DNA of 64,000 bases, taken from NCBI RefSeq assembly GCF_025854275.1, contig NZ_CP107567.1, positions 124,001 through 188,000 on the forward strand, written 5' to 3'. The position numbers were made by a program, and so were the translations under genes. Positions 25,993 to 34,900 of the stretch are shown piece by piece; positions within the stretch are counted from its first letter, which is position 1, and the number at the start of each line of letters is the position of its first letter. The notes under the pieces are model-generated. The model worked only from the letters and a program-made list of their open reading frames with translations. It did not search any database and was not told the origin of the DNA. This DNA is from Streptomyces peucetius (GTDB lineage: Bacteria > Actinomycetota > Actinomycetes > Streptomycetales > Streptomycetaceae).

Positions 25993-27321
25993 ATGCGGAT
26001 GACAGTCATCGGCACCGGATACGTCGGGGTGGTCCATGCCGCGTGCATGGCGGACATCGGCCACGATGTCCTCGGCGTGGACATCGACGAAGAGCGCATC
26101 GCGGCCCTGACCGCGGGGCACGCCCCGATCTACGAGCCCGGCCTGAACGCGCTTCTCGCCCGTACCGTCAAGTCGGGACGGCTGCGTTTCTCCACCTCCA
26201 CAACAGAGGCGACCCGGTTCGCACGCCTGCACTTTGTATGCGTGGGAACGCCGCAAGTGCCCGGCGGTGAAGCGGCGGACATCCGCCACGTCGACGCCGC
26301 GGTCGACGGCATGGCACCGCATTTGCAGCCCGGCAGCCTGATCGTCGGCAAGTCCACGGTGCCGGTCGGCACGACCGCCCGCCTGGCCGCACGCCTGCGG
26401 GCCGTCGCACCGCACAGCGAGATCGCCTGGAACCCCGAGTTCTTGCGCGAGGGGTTCGCCGTGGCCGACACCAGGCGTCCCGAACGGATCGTCGTCGGCG
26501 TCGAGTCACGGCGCGCCGAGGCGACCCTCCGGGCGATCTACAAGCCCATGCTGATCAGCGGAGTCCCCTTCTTCAGCACCGACCCCGCCACCGCCGAACT
26601 CGTCAAGGTGGCGTCGAACGCCTTCCTCGCCACCAAGATCTCCTTCATCAACGCCATGGCCGAGGTGTGCGACGCGACAGGCGCCGACGTGGTGACGCTG
26701 GCCGAGGCCGTCGGCCAGGACTCGAGGATCGGCCACCGGTTCCTGCAGCCCGGTCTGGGCTTCGGCGGCAGCTGTTTCCCCAAGGACATCCGTGCTTTCG
26801 CCGCGCGGGCCGAGGAACTGGGGGTCGGCGACACGATGGCATTCCTCCACCAGGTCGACGAGATCAACACCCGGCAGCGGCGCCGCACGGTCGACCTGGC
26901 ACGGAACCTCGTGGGCGGCTCCTTCACCGACCGGCACATCGCGGTCCTGGGAGCGGCCTTCAAACCCGAGAGCGACGACGTGCGAGACTCCCCCGCCCTG
27001 GACGTCGCGGCGGCAATCCGGCGCCTGGGCGCCGAGGTCCGGGTGCACGACCCGGAAGCCGTCGACAACGCCCGGCGCAAGTACCCCGGGCTGCAGTACA
27101 CCCTCGACGTGCCCAAGGCGTGTGAGGACGCGGATCTCGTCCTGCATCTGACGGCATGGCCCGAGTACAGGGAGATCTCCCCCGCCGAGCTCGGCCCCGT
27201 GGTCCGCAGCCGGAAGATCCTCGACGCGCGGGACACCCTGGACGCCGCCTCCTGGCAATCGGCGGGCTGGACGCTGAGCGCACTCGGCCGTCCTCGGATC
27301 AGCGGCGCGTACGCCGCCTGA
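25993..27321 (+). CDS. ugd: UDP-glucose 6-dehydrogenase
   Basis: 442 residues; oxidises UDP-glucose twice to UDP-glucuronate with NAD+. The NAD motif GTGYVGVVHA is at the N-terminus. AWNPEFLREGFAVADTRRPE and the active-site Cys261 in GFGGSCFPKD are diagnostic, as is the C-terminal FKPESDDVRDSPALDV. ATG 25993 is preferred, with AAGGAG 7 bp upstream; an ATG 15 bp earlier is less likely. It is third in the exopolysaccharide operon and supplies the acid sugar and the substrate of the next enzyme. Confidence 0.95.
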   Translation: MRMTVIGTGYVGVVHAACMADIGHDVLGVDIDEERIAALTAGHAPIYEPGLNALLARTVKSGRLRFSTSTTEATRFARLHFVCVGTPQVPGGEAADIRHVDAAVDGMAPHLQPGSLIVGKSTVPVGTTARLAARLRAVAPHSEIAWNPEFLREGFAVADTRRPERIVVGVESRRAEATLRAIYKPMLISGVPFFSTDPATAELVKVASNAFLATKISFINAMAEVCDATGADVVTLAEAVGQDSRIGHRFLQPGLGFGGSCFPKDIRAFAARAEELGVGDTMAFLHQVDEINTRQRRRTVDLARNLVGGSFTDRHIAVLGAAFKPESDDVRDSPALDVAAAIRRLGAEVRVHDPEAVDNARRKYPGLQYTLDVPKACEDADLVLHLTAWPEYREISPAELGPVVRSRKILDARDTLDAASWQSAGWTLSALGRPRISGAYAA

Positions 27322-27342
27322 CGCGCGAACTCTGGAGGAATC

Positions 27343-28317
27343 ATGCATGTGGTGGTCACTGGCGGGGGCGGCTTTCTCGGATCGCACCTCTGCGACGCCC
27401 TGCTACGCAGAGGAGACAGCGTCCTGTGTGTGGACGACTTCTCGACCGCTGACCCGCAGAACACGGCGCATCTGAGCGGACACCCCTGTTTCACCTTCGT
27501 CCGCGCCGACGTCACCGCCGCATTCGACGTTCTGGGACCGCTGGATGCCGTGGCGCACCTCGCCAGCCCCGCCTCGCCCCCTGATTACCACCGCCGCCCC
27601 CTGGAAACGCTGGCCGTGGGCAGCAGGGGGACGGAGAACGCCCTGCGGCTGGCGGTCCGCCACCGGGCACGTTTCGTCCTCGCCTCGACCAGTGAGGTGT
27701 ACGGCGACCCGGTGGTCCATCCTCAGCGGGAGGACTACTGGGGGAATGTCAATCCGGTGGGCCCGCGCAGTGTGTACGACGAGGCCAAACGGTTCGCCGA
27801 AGCGCTCTCCATGGCGTATCGGCGCAGCCTGGACGCGAACGTCGGCATATTGCGGATCTTCAATACGTACGGACCCAGGATGCGCCCCTACGACGGCAGG
27901 GTGGTGTCCACCTTCATCCGGCAGGCATTGGACGGCGAGCCGCTCACCATCTACGGGGACGGAAGCCAGACACGTAGTTTCTGCTACGTGGACGATCTGG
28001 TCAGGGGCATCGTCGCCATGATCGACTCAGATCTGCCCGGGCCCCTCAACCTGGGCAATCCCTGCGAGCGGACGGTGCGGGAACTCGCGGAGCTGGTGCT
28101 GGAGACGACCGGTTCAGCATCGGGACTGGAGTTCCGTCCGCTGCCCGTGGACGATCCTGTCCGGCGGCGTCCCGTGATCACGCGGGCGCAGCATCAGCTC
28201 GACTGGTTCCCCCACGTGACGATGGAGGAAGGCCTGCGGAACACCATGGAATGGTTCAGGTCCAGGCGCAGCCTCTCCTCGGCGGGTCGAACGGCGCAGG
28301 AGTCCGTGGGATGCTGA
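27343..28317 (+). CDS. uxs: UDP-glucuronate decarboxylase (UDP-xylose synthase)
   Basis: 324-residue extended SDR: TGGGGFLGSHL nucleotide motif, LASPASPPDYHRRPLETLAV, TSEVYGDP, YWGNVNPVGPRSVYDEAKRF (Tyr145-x3-Lys149) and TRSFCYVDDLVRGI. The 'ASPxHY...TSEVYGDPxxHPQxExYWGNVNPxGxRSxYDExKR' pattern is specific for UXS, which converts UDP-GlcA to UDP-xylose. The Ugd-Uxs order gives a complete UDP-Glc to UDP-Xyl route. The stop overlaps the start of the next gene. Specificity is inferred from motif identity. Confidence 0.88.
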   Translation: MHVVVTGGGGFLGSHLCDALLRRGDSVLCVDDFSTADPQNTAHLSGHPCFTFVRADVTAAFDVLGPLDAVAHLASPASPPDYHRRPLETLAVGSRGTENALRLAVRHRARFVLASTSEVYGDPVVHPQREDYWGNVNPVGPRSVYDEAKRFAEALSMAYRRSLDANVGILRIFNTYGPRMRPYDGRVVSTFIRQALDGEPLTIYGDGSQTRSFCYVDDLVRGIVAMIDSDLPGPLNLGNPCERTVRELAELVLETTGSASGLEFRPLPVDDPVRRRPVITRAQHQLDWFPHVTMEEGLRNTMEWFRSRRSLSSAGRTAQESVGC

Positions 28318-29990
28318 TCGGGATGCGAAACCGTTCCGCACGGCGCCTGGGGCGATGCCGCCGGTGCGTCCTCGCGGCCGCGCCGATGGCGCTCACGGGT
28401 GTTCTCCTCGCAGGCTGCGTCGGAACTCCGCATTACACACCCGCCCGTACTTACTACGTGAGTCCGGACGGCGACGACGACAATGACGGCCGGTCCCCGG
28501 GCCAGGCGTGGCGGTCGCTCGCACGCGCCGACGCACGAGCGCTCGAGCCCGGTGACCGGCTGCTGCTTCGGGGAGGAGGCAGTTTCCCGGGCTTCCTCAA
28601 GCTGGACGAGGACGAGGCGGGCAGCGCGGACAAGCCCGTGATCGTGGGCAGCTACGGCGGCGGAAGGGCCACGATCGTTGCGGACAACACCACGGGCATC
28701 AGCGTGCACAACACTGCGGGGGTGGAGATCCGGGATCTGGCTATCGTCGGCAGGAACGGCGCCTATGCCGGTCATGGCGGCGTTCACGTCTACAGCGACA
28801 GGACCGACGGCGGGAGACTGCGGCACGTTGCGGTGGCCGACGTGGAGGTCTCCGGTTTTCACATCGGCATTCAGATCGGCAGTGCCAGTCGGTCGACCGG
28901 TTTCCATGAGGTACGGATCACGGACTCCGTACTGCGGAACAACAAGGACATCGGGCTGCTGACGTACGGCCCGGCGACCCTTGAAGACGCCCCCACCGGA
29001 TATGCCCACGAGGATGTAGTGGTTTCGGGAGTCGAAGCGCACCACAACGCGGGTGACCCCCATGCCGACGATCGGCACACCGGGAACGGCATCGTCTTCG
29101 GCAGTGTCCGGGGCGGTCGGATTCAGGACTCCAGTGCTCACGACAACGGGAGCCGCGCCTCAACCGAAGCCGGGGAGGGGCCGATCGGCATCTGGAGCTA
29201 CGACTCCACCGGCCTGCTCATGGAACACAACCGCAGTTATCGCAATCACACGGGGTCGCGGGTCGACGGAGCCGGCTTCGGGCTCGACTCGAACGTTTCG
29301 CATTCGACCGTTCAGTACAACTTGGCATTCGGTAACGACGGTCCGGGGTTCCACGCGTACACCAGCAAGAAGAACGACGCCCACAACGGCAACGTGTTCC
29401 GTTTCAATATCAGCAGTAATGACGGACGTAAATGGCCGGAGAAAGGTGCAATCCATGTGCACGGAAACGTGATGCACGGGCTTCAGGTGTACAACAACAC
29501 CGCGGTGATGACGGACTCCGTGCGGCCCGGCCCCGCAGTACGGCTGACCGCCGAAGGGCAGGGCATGACTTTCCGTAACAACATCCTGGTCACGGACGGC
29601 CCACCGCTCATCGTGGCGGACAAGGCGTTCCGCACCGGTCAGGCCCTGTGGCAAGGGAACGACTATTACAGCACCGCCGGCCGAGAAAACGTGCAATGGG
29701 GTGGCGAGACCTACTCCGGGCTCGCGGAGTGGCGGTCCGCCACCGGCCAGGAGATGACGGGCGGCCGGAAGACGGGCTTCGAGAAGGACCCCTGCTTCAG
29801 AGGGGGGCAGGCACCGGTCGTCAACAAGGCGAGCGACGCCGCGCTATTGGTGCCCGTGTGCGACGCCTTGGCGGACAAGGGCATCGACCTGCGCTCGCTG
29901 TTCGGGATCGATCCGGGCAGACAGGACTACTTCGGCGAGGCGCTCGGGCGGGGGCTGCCCGTCGGAGCCGCCCTGATGGCGACGGACTAG
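28311..29990 (+). CDS. Lipoprotein with right-handed beta-helix (polysaccharide lyase/epimerase-like)
   Basis: 559 residues. The signal peptide ends in a lipobox (GVLLAGC), so it should be lipid-anchored outside the membrane. The mature protein opens with TYYVSPDGDDDNDGRSPGQAW...LEPGDRLLLRGG, the usual start of pectate-lyase-like parallel beta-helix proteins. It continues with many short Asn/Gly-rich coils (e.g. GVEIRDLAIVGRNGAYAGHG). ATG 28311 overlaps the preceding stop by 7 bp and has AGGAG 8 bp upstream. In alginate-type systems such proteins epimerise or cleave the nascent polymer; a similar role here is inference. Confidence 0.85.
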   Translation: MLIGMRNRSARRLGRCRRCVLAAAPMALTGVLLAGCVGTPHYTPARTYYVSPDGDDDNDGRSPGQAWRSLARADARALEPGDRLLLRGGGSFPGFLKLDEDEAGSADKPVIVGSYGGGRATIVADNTTGISVHNTAGVEIRDLAIVGRNGAYAGHGGVHVYSDRTDGGRLRHVAVADVEVSGFHIGIQIGSASRSTGFHEVRITDSVLRNNKDIGLLTYGPATLEDAPTGYAHEDVVVSGVEAHHNAGDPHADDRHTGNGIVFGSVRGGRIQDSSAHDNGSRASTEAGEGPIGIWSYDSTGLLMEHNRSYRNHTGSRVDGAGFGLDSNVSHSTVQYNLAFGNDGPGFHAYTSKKNDAHNGNVFRFNISSNDGRKWPEKGAIHVHGNVMHGLQVYNNTAVMTDSVRPGPAVRLTAEGQGMTFRNNILVTDGPPLIVADKAFRTGQALWQGNDYYSTAGRENVQWGGETYSGLAEWRSATGQEMTGGRKTGFEKDPCFRGGQAPVVNKASDAALLVPVCDALADKGIDLRSLFGIDPGRQDYFGEALGRGLPVGAALMATD

Positions 29991-30061
29991 GCGACGCCCT
30001 GCAGCGCGCCGAAGCCGAGGCTGGGCCAGGCTCAGTGTCCGAGTTACTCACGGACAGCCCT

Positions 30062-31003
30062 TCAGCCCCCGAAGCGGAGCTTGTACTGCTTTTTACCCTT
30101 CGGGAAGTCGTCCATCGTCCCGCCGCCCCAGTCGTGGTTGAAATACGCCTGGTACTTCGAGTCCTGGACCAGGTCGGCCATGCGGTCGATGAAATAGGGC
30201 GAGTCGCCGCCCCCCGCATAGTCGTCACCCTTCAGGTACAGGCCCCACTCCGGGTAGGACGTGGGCTTGTTGTGGGCGGCGGCGAATTCCTTGAACTCGT
30301 TCACTCCCATGGCGGTGGTGAGAGTGTGGTTCCACCGCTGAGCCGGCGTAGCGCCCGGGTGCTGCCACCACACGTCGTAGATGTTCAATCCGACGATGTC
30401 GACGTAGGAGTCGCCGGGGTACAGCGTCTCGAATGACGTGACCTTGCCCGAGGGACCGACGGCCATGTTGTAGTCGAACTGGAGATCTCCTCCGGCCCGA
30501 GCACGCATAAGAGAGACCACACGTCGGAACATCGCCCGATAGGCTGCCGGGTCGTCAGTACCCTGCCATGGCCCGATGATCTTGTTGTTACCCTCGTACC
30601 CGAGGCGTACGACCGAATCGCCCAAGCCGTTCTCGACCATCAGGTCGGCGAGGCCCTGGAACTGACTGTCGTACTTACCGGCGAGTCCGTCCGCGAAGTT
30701 GCCACCCTTGGGCAACATATGCAGACCGAGCACGAACCGGCGATCGGCCTCGGCCTTCTTCCAGTCACCCCAGTACTTGAACGCGTACTGATTCCACTTG
30801 ATGTTCTCGGACGGGTCGGCATAGTCGGTCGCGTGAACCGGGGACCGGCTGAGCCAGGTTTGGAAGTTGTTCAGAGCATCGGTTTTCCCGGGGCCCACAT
30901 AGACACCCAGGCGGGGCGAGGTGGCGACACCCTCGGACGGCACGGCCATGAGCGAAAGGGTAACCGTCGCCATGGCCAGTGTCGCCGCCAGCTTTCGCTT
31001 CAT
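30062..31003 (-). CDS. Secreted GH26-like glycoside hydrolase
   Basis: 313 residues with signal peptide KLAATLAMATVTLSLMAVPS. The TIM-barrel pattern resembles GH26-type endo-glycanases: a putative acid/base in RLGYEGN (E137), an aromatic strand VDIVGLNIYDVWW and a nucleophile in SYPEWGLY (E252). It converges on the beta-helix lipoprotein gene (72 bp apart). A secreted glycanase beside a polymer synthase often degrades or releases the polymer, as AlgL and BcsZ do in their systems. The exact GH family and substrate are uncertain. Confidence 0.75.
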   Translation of the reverse strand: MKRKLAATLAMATVTLSLMAVPSEGVATSPRLGVYVGPGKTDALNNFQTWLSRSPVHATDYADPSENIKWNQYAFKYWGDWKKAEADRRFVLGLHMLPKGGNFADGLAGKYDSQFQGLADLMVENGLGDSVVRLGYEGNNKIIGPWQGTDDPAAYRAMFRRVVSLMRARAGGDLQFDYNMAVGPSGKVTSFETLYPGDSYVDIVGLNIYDVWWQHPGATPAQRWNHTLTTAMGVNEFKEFAAAHNKPTSYPEWGLYLKGDDYAGGGDSPYFIDRMADLVQDSKYQAYFNHDWGGGTMDDFPKGKKQYKLRFGG

Positions 31004-31973
31004 CCTCGCCCTTCCTTACCGACTTGCCGATTTACCGAATCACCTGATGCCGACACGGCGGCCAGGGCCGGGCTGCGCCTGAGCCACTCGGTCACCTTGC
31101 GGCCTGGTCATTCTTAGGAGGGCTGCGGGCACAGGGCAACAAAAGATCGCTACTAAGTGACTCCGTAGATGGAAGGGCCTTGCCTGCGGACTCAAAGGCA
31201 TCCGTCCGGCACCCAGGCGCCCCCGGAAGGAATCCTTGTCGCCGCGGGAGTAGCTCTATCGCTTGCGAGGCGGCGGAAATATCGAGCAGTCGAGTGCCGC
31301 ATCCGCCACACGCCAGGCATGTCCGTTATGCACGTTTTGGACTATTACGCCCTCAGAGGTCTGCTGCTAACAGGCATCGTTGAAGCGGAACGCGGCATGG
31401 CGCATGTCACATCACGCAAGAGCCCGGAGTCGCGCGTGACCGGCAGGAGACCGTGACGACTCCGGAGAACCGTCGGTCGACGGATCGCAGCTCCGGGCTG
31501 CCCACTCCCGGCCCTACGAGGCCGGGGGTGGCGGCCGATGGGACTGCCGTCGTCCGGGCCCGTTGATGTCATCGATGGACGGGATCGGCCACACACTGTG
31601 GCCGACCGACCGCCCCCCGCATCAAGGACCGCCTGGGCCCCGAGCAGGGAAGCGGTCAGGGGCACCGTGCTGATCGTGAACGGCACTCGCGGCCGTCAGC
31701 CGGCCGGCGCTCAAGGCCTGGGAGTCGGCTTGGCGCGAAGGCCGCAGTCGGCCACACCACGGTGCTTGCGGACGGCGGCTAACGGGAGGCATCGTCCCGA
31801 GATGCGCCATGGGCCCTCCGCGCCTAGTCTCGAAACGGAGACCTCCCTGCAACTCCCAGGTCGCCACGGTTAGTTCCGGTCGAGCGTGTCCTCGTCCGCC
31901 TTCGGTGGTCGCGCGGTTTCAGGGCGGATGATGCCCGCCTGCCGTATCCCTCCCGCGTGAGGAGGCGGTTTCC
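31004..31973. other. 970-bp intergenic region upstream of the c-di-GMP gene
   Basis: No convincing gene on either strand. The first ~150 bases (31004-31160) are AT-richer and should hold the promoter of the minus-strand hydrolase. The remainder has short open frames without motifs. Immediately before TTG 31974 lies a perfect AGGAGG (31960-31965), so the downstream start is well supported. Confidence 0.5.
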
Positions 31974-34900
31974 TTGACGCGGATCCACCGGTTGACGGTT
32001 TGCTACCTCGCCTTCGTGGTTCTCTGCACGGTTCTGTATTTGGTCTATCCCGACCGGCGTACGACGATGTGGGCCGCCATGGGGCTCGCAGGCGTCGTCG
32101 CCATCCTGGTGGGAATCCGCATCAACCGGCCGGCCCGTCGCTGGCCCTGGCTGGCACTTGCTGCCGCAAACCTCGCCTTCACCGCGGGCGATACCGCGTA
32201 CAACATTCTCAACAGCTTCTTCGATCAGAACAACCCGTTCCCCTCGGTGGCGGATGCCTTCTATCTGTCCACCTATCCTCTGTTCGCCGCGGGGCTCATC
32301 GGTTTCATCCATTACCGGTGGCCGGGAAGAGATTTTCCAAGCCTGCTCGACGCGCTGATTCTCACTTCCGGTCTGGCCGTTCTCCTATGGGTCTACCTGA
32401 TCGGTCCTCTGAGCCATGTGGAGGGAATGACCTGGATACAGCGCGCGATTTCGATCGCCTATCCACTGGGCGACGTGTTGATGCTGACGATGCTCACCCG
32501 ACTGCTCGCGTCGGGCGTCGGCATCACGCGCAGCATGCAGCTGCTCACCCTCGGCACCCTGGGCATCCTCGTGTCCGACGTGCTGTACGGACTGCTGCAG
32601 TTGAAGGGCACCTGGCAGGTCGGTACCCCCATGGACCTGGGGTGGGTGGTCTTCTTCACCGCATGGGGTCTCGCCGCGCTCCATCCGACCATGCGGGACC
32701 TGACCGAGCACGTGCCCCAGCGCGGTTCGCCCACGTTCCCGGCCAAACAAAGGCTCGTCCTGCTCGCGGCCGCCTCTCTCGTGGCGCCCGGCATTTTGCT
32801 CTACCAAGCCCTGCACGGCAAGGTCAGTGACGCGGGCGTTATCGCCGTGTTCTCGACGGCGCTGTTCCTCCTCGTCATCCTGCGGCTCGCGGGCGCGGTG
32901 GGGGTGCACCGGCAGGCAGTGGCCAGGGAGCGCGCCCTGCGTATGGCCGCCGCCTCACTGCTGACAGCGGTCAGACCACGCGAGGTGGCCAACTCCGTCG
33001 AGACGGCGGTGAACGCGCTGTTCGGGCCGGGCGTACCGCACAGGACCGTGCTGCTGGCCTCGGAGGGGGACAAGGGCCTGTACGCCGTGCACACGGAGTC
33101 GACCGCGTGGGACTGGAGGATCAGCCGTTCCGACGACGGCGGGTCCCACCTGGTCTCGGCGCTCAGCAGCCACGGGGCCCGGTTGGTGCCGCTCGGTGAA
33201 CTCGACCGACGCGTGGTCGACGGTCTGGACAATGCACAGTGCGCGCTGCTGTGTCCCCTGGCCCTGTCGGACCGGCCGACCGGGGAACCACTCGTCGGTG
33301 CCCTGTTCGTGGCGGGCCCCGAACGCAAACTGATGGAGCTGTGGAGTTCGCTGGAGATCCTGGCTTCCCAGGCGTCGCTGGCGATGGAGCGGGTGGGACT
33401 CAGCCAGGAGGTCAACCGCCGCAACAGCGAGGCGTACTTCCGTACGCTGGTGCACAATGCCTCGGACGTCATCCTCATCCTGGACGACGACAACACCGTC
33501 CGGTACGCGAGCCCGTCGGCGGACGGCATGTTCGGCCGCAACAACCTCATCGGCACGATGTTCACCACGCTGGTCGATCCGCGGGACCAGGAGCGGGCAA
33601 GCCGGGCGCTGACCGAAATGCGGGTCACGGGTGACCAGGACATGCACGAGGACTGGAAGGTGCTGACGCCCGCCGGACGGCGCACGGACGTCGAGGCCCG
33701 CTGCAGCAATTTGCGCGAGGACCAGACGGTCCACGGACTCGTCCTCACCCTGCGGGACGTGACAGAGCAACGTCAGCTGGAGCGGGAACTCACCCGTCGT
33801 GCCTTCCACGACTCACTGACCGGCCTGCCCAACCGCGTACTTCTCCTGGAGCGCATCGAGCGGGCACTGATGCGTGACCGCCGGGAGTCGACCATCGCCT
33901 GCGTGCTCTTCATCGACCTGGACGACTTCAAGGTCGTCAACGACACGATGGGCCACACGGTGGGGGACGAGCTCCTGACCGCGGTGGCAGCCCGGCTCAC
34001 GTCGACGCTGCGGCGCAGCGACACCGCGGCCCGGCTGGGCGGCGACGAGTTCGCGGTGCTGATGGAGGGGGCGAAGGTACCGCTCGACGCGGAGGTACTG
34101 GCCAGCCAGGTCATCCAGACTCTCAACCAGTCGTTCCCGTTGTCCGGCGGCATTGTCAGCGTGTCGGCCAGCGTGGGCATAGCCACGGCACTCGACAGTG
34201 CGGACGGGGAGGAGCTGCTCGGTCACGCCGACCTTGCCCTCTACGCGGCCAAGTCCGCGGGGAAGCGGCAGTGGCGCAGATACCAGCCCGCACTCCACGC
34301 CGACATGCTGGAACGCCACGAACTCCAGGCCGGCCTGGCCACTGCGGTCTCGCAGGAGGGTTTCGCCCTGCGCTACCAGCCCATCGTCGACCTCGGCGAC
34401 GGCCACGTCGTCGGTTTCGAGGCACTGGCCCGTTGGCCGCATCCCCGGCGTGGCCTGGTGCCACCGGACGAGTTCATCACGCTCGCCGAGGAAACCGGGC
34501 ACATCTTGCCGCTCGGTGCCTGGGTACTGGAACGGGCCACGGCGGACATCACTCGCTGGCAGCAGGCGACTCCACGGCCGGCCCCGCTGTGCGTCAACGT
34601 CAACGTCTCCGCACGCCAGTTCCGGGACCCGGGGTTCCTGGACGAGGTACGTCGCACACTGGAGACGACCGGGCTGGAGCCGGGGTCGCTGGTGCTGGAG
34701 CTGACCGAGAGCGTTCTGATGCGCAGGGACGAACAGATCGAGGGCGTCATGCGGGTTCTGAAAAACCTGGGCGTGAATATTGCGATCGACGACTTCGGTA
34801 CGGGATTCTCGTCATTGAGCTATCTCAGAGAGTTTCCGATCGATGTACTCAAGGTCGACAAGTCCTTCATCGACAACATATGCGTGGACACCCAACAGGT

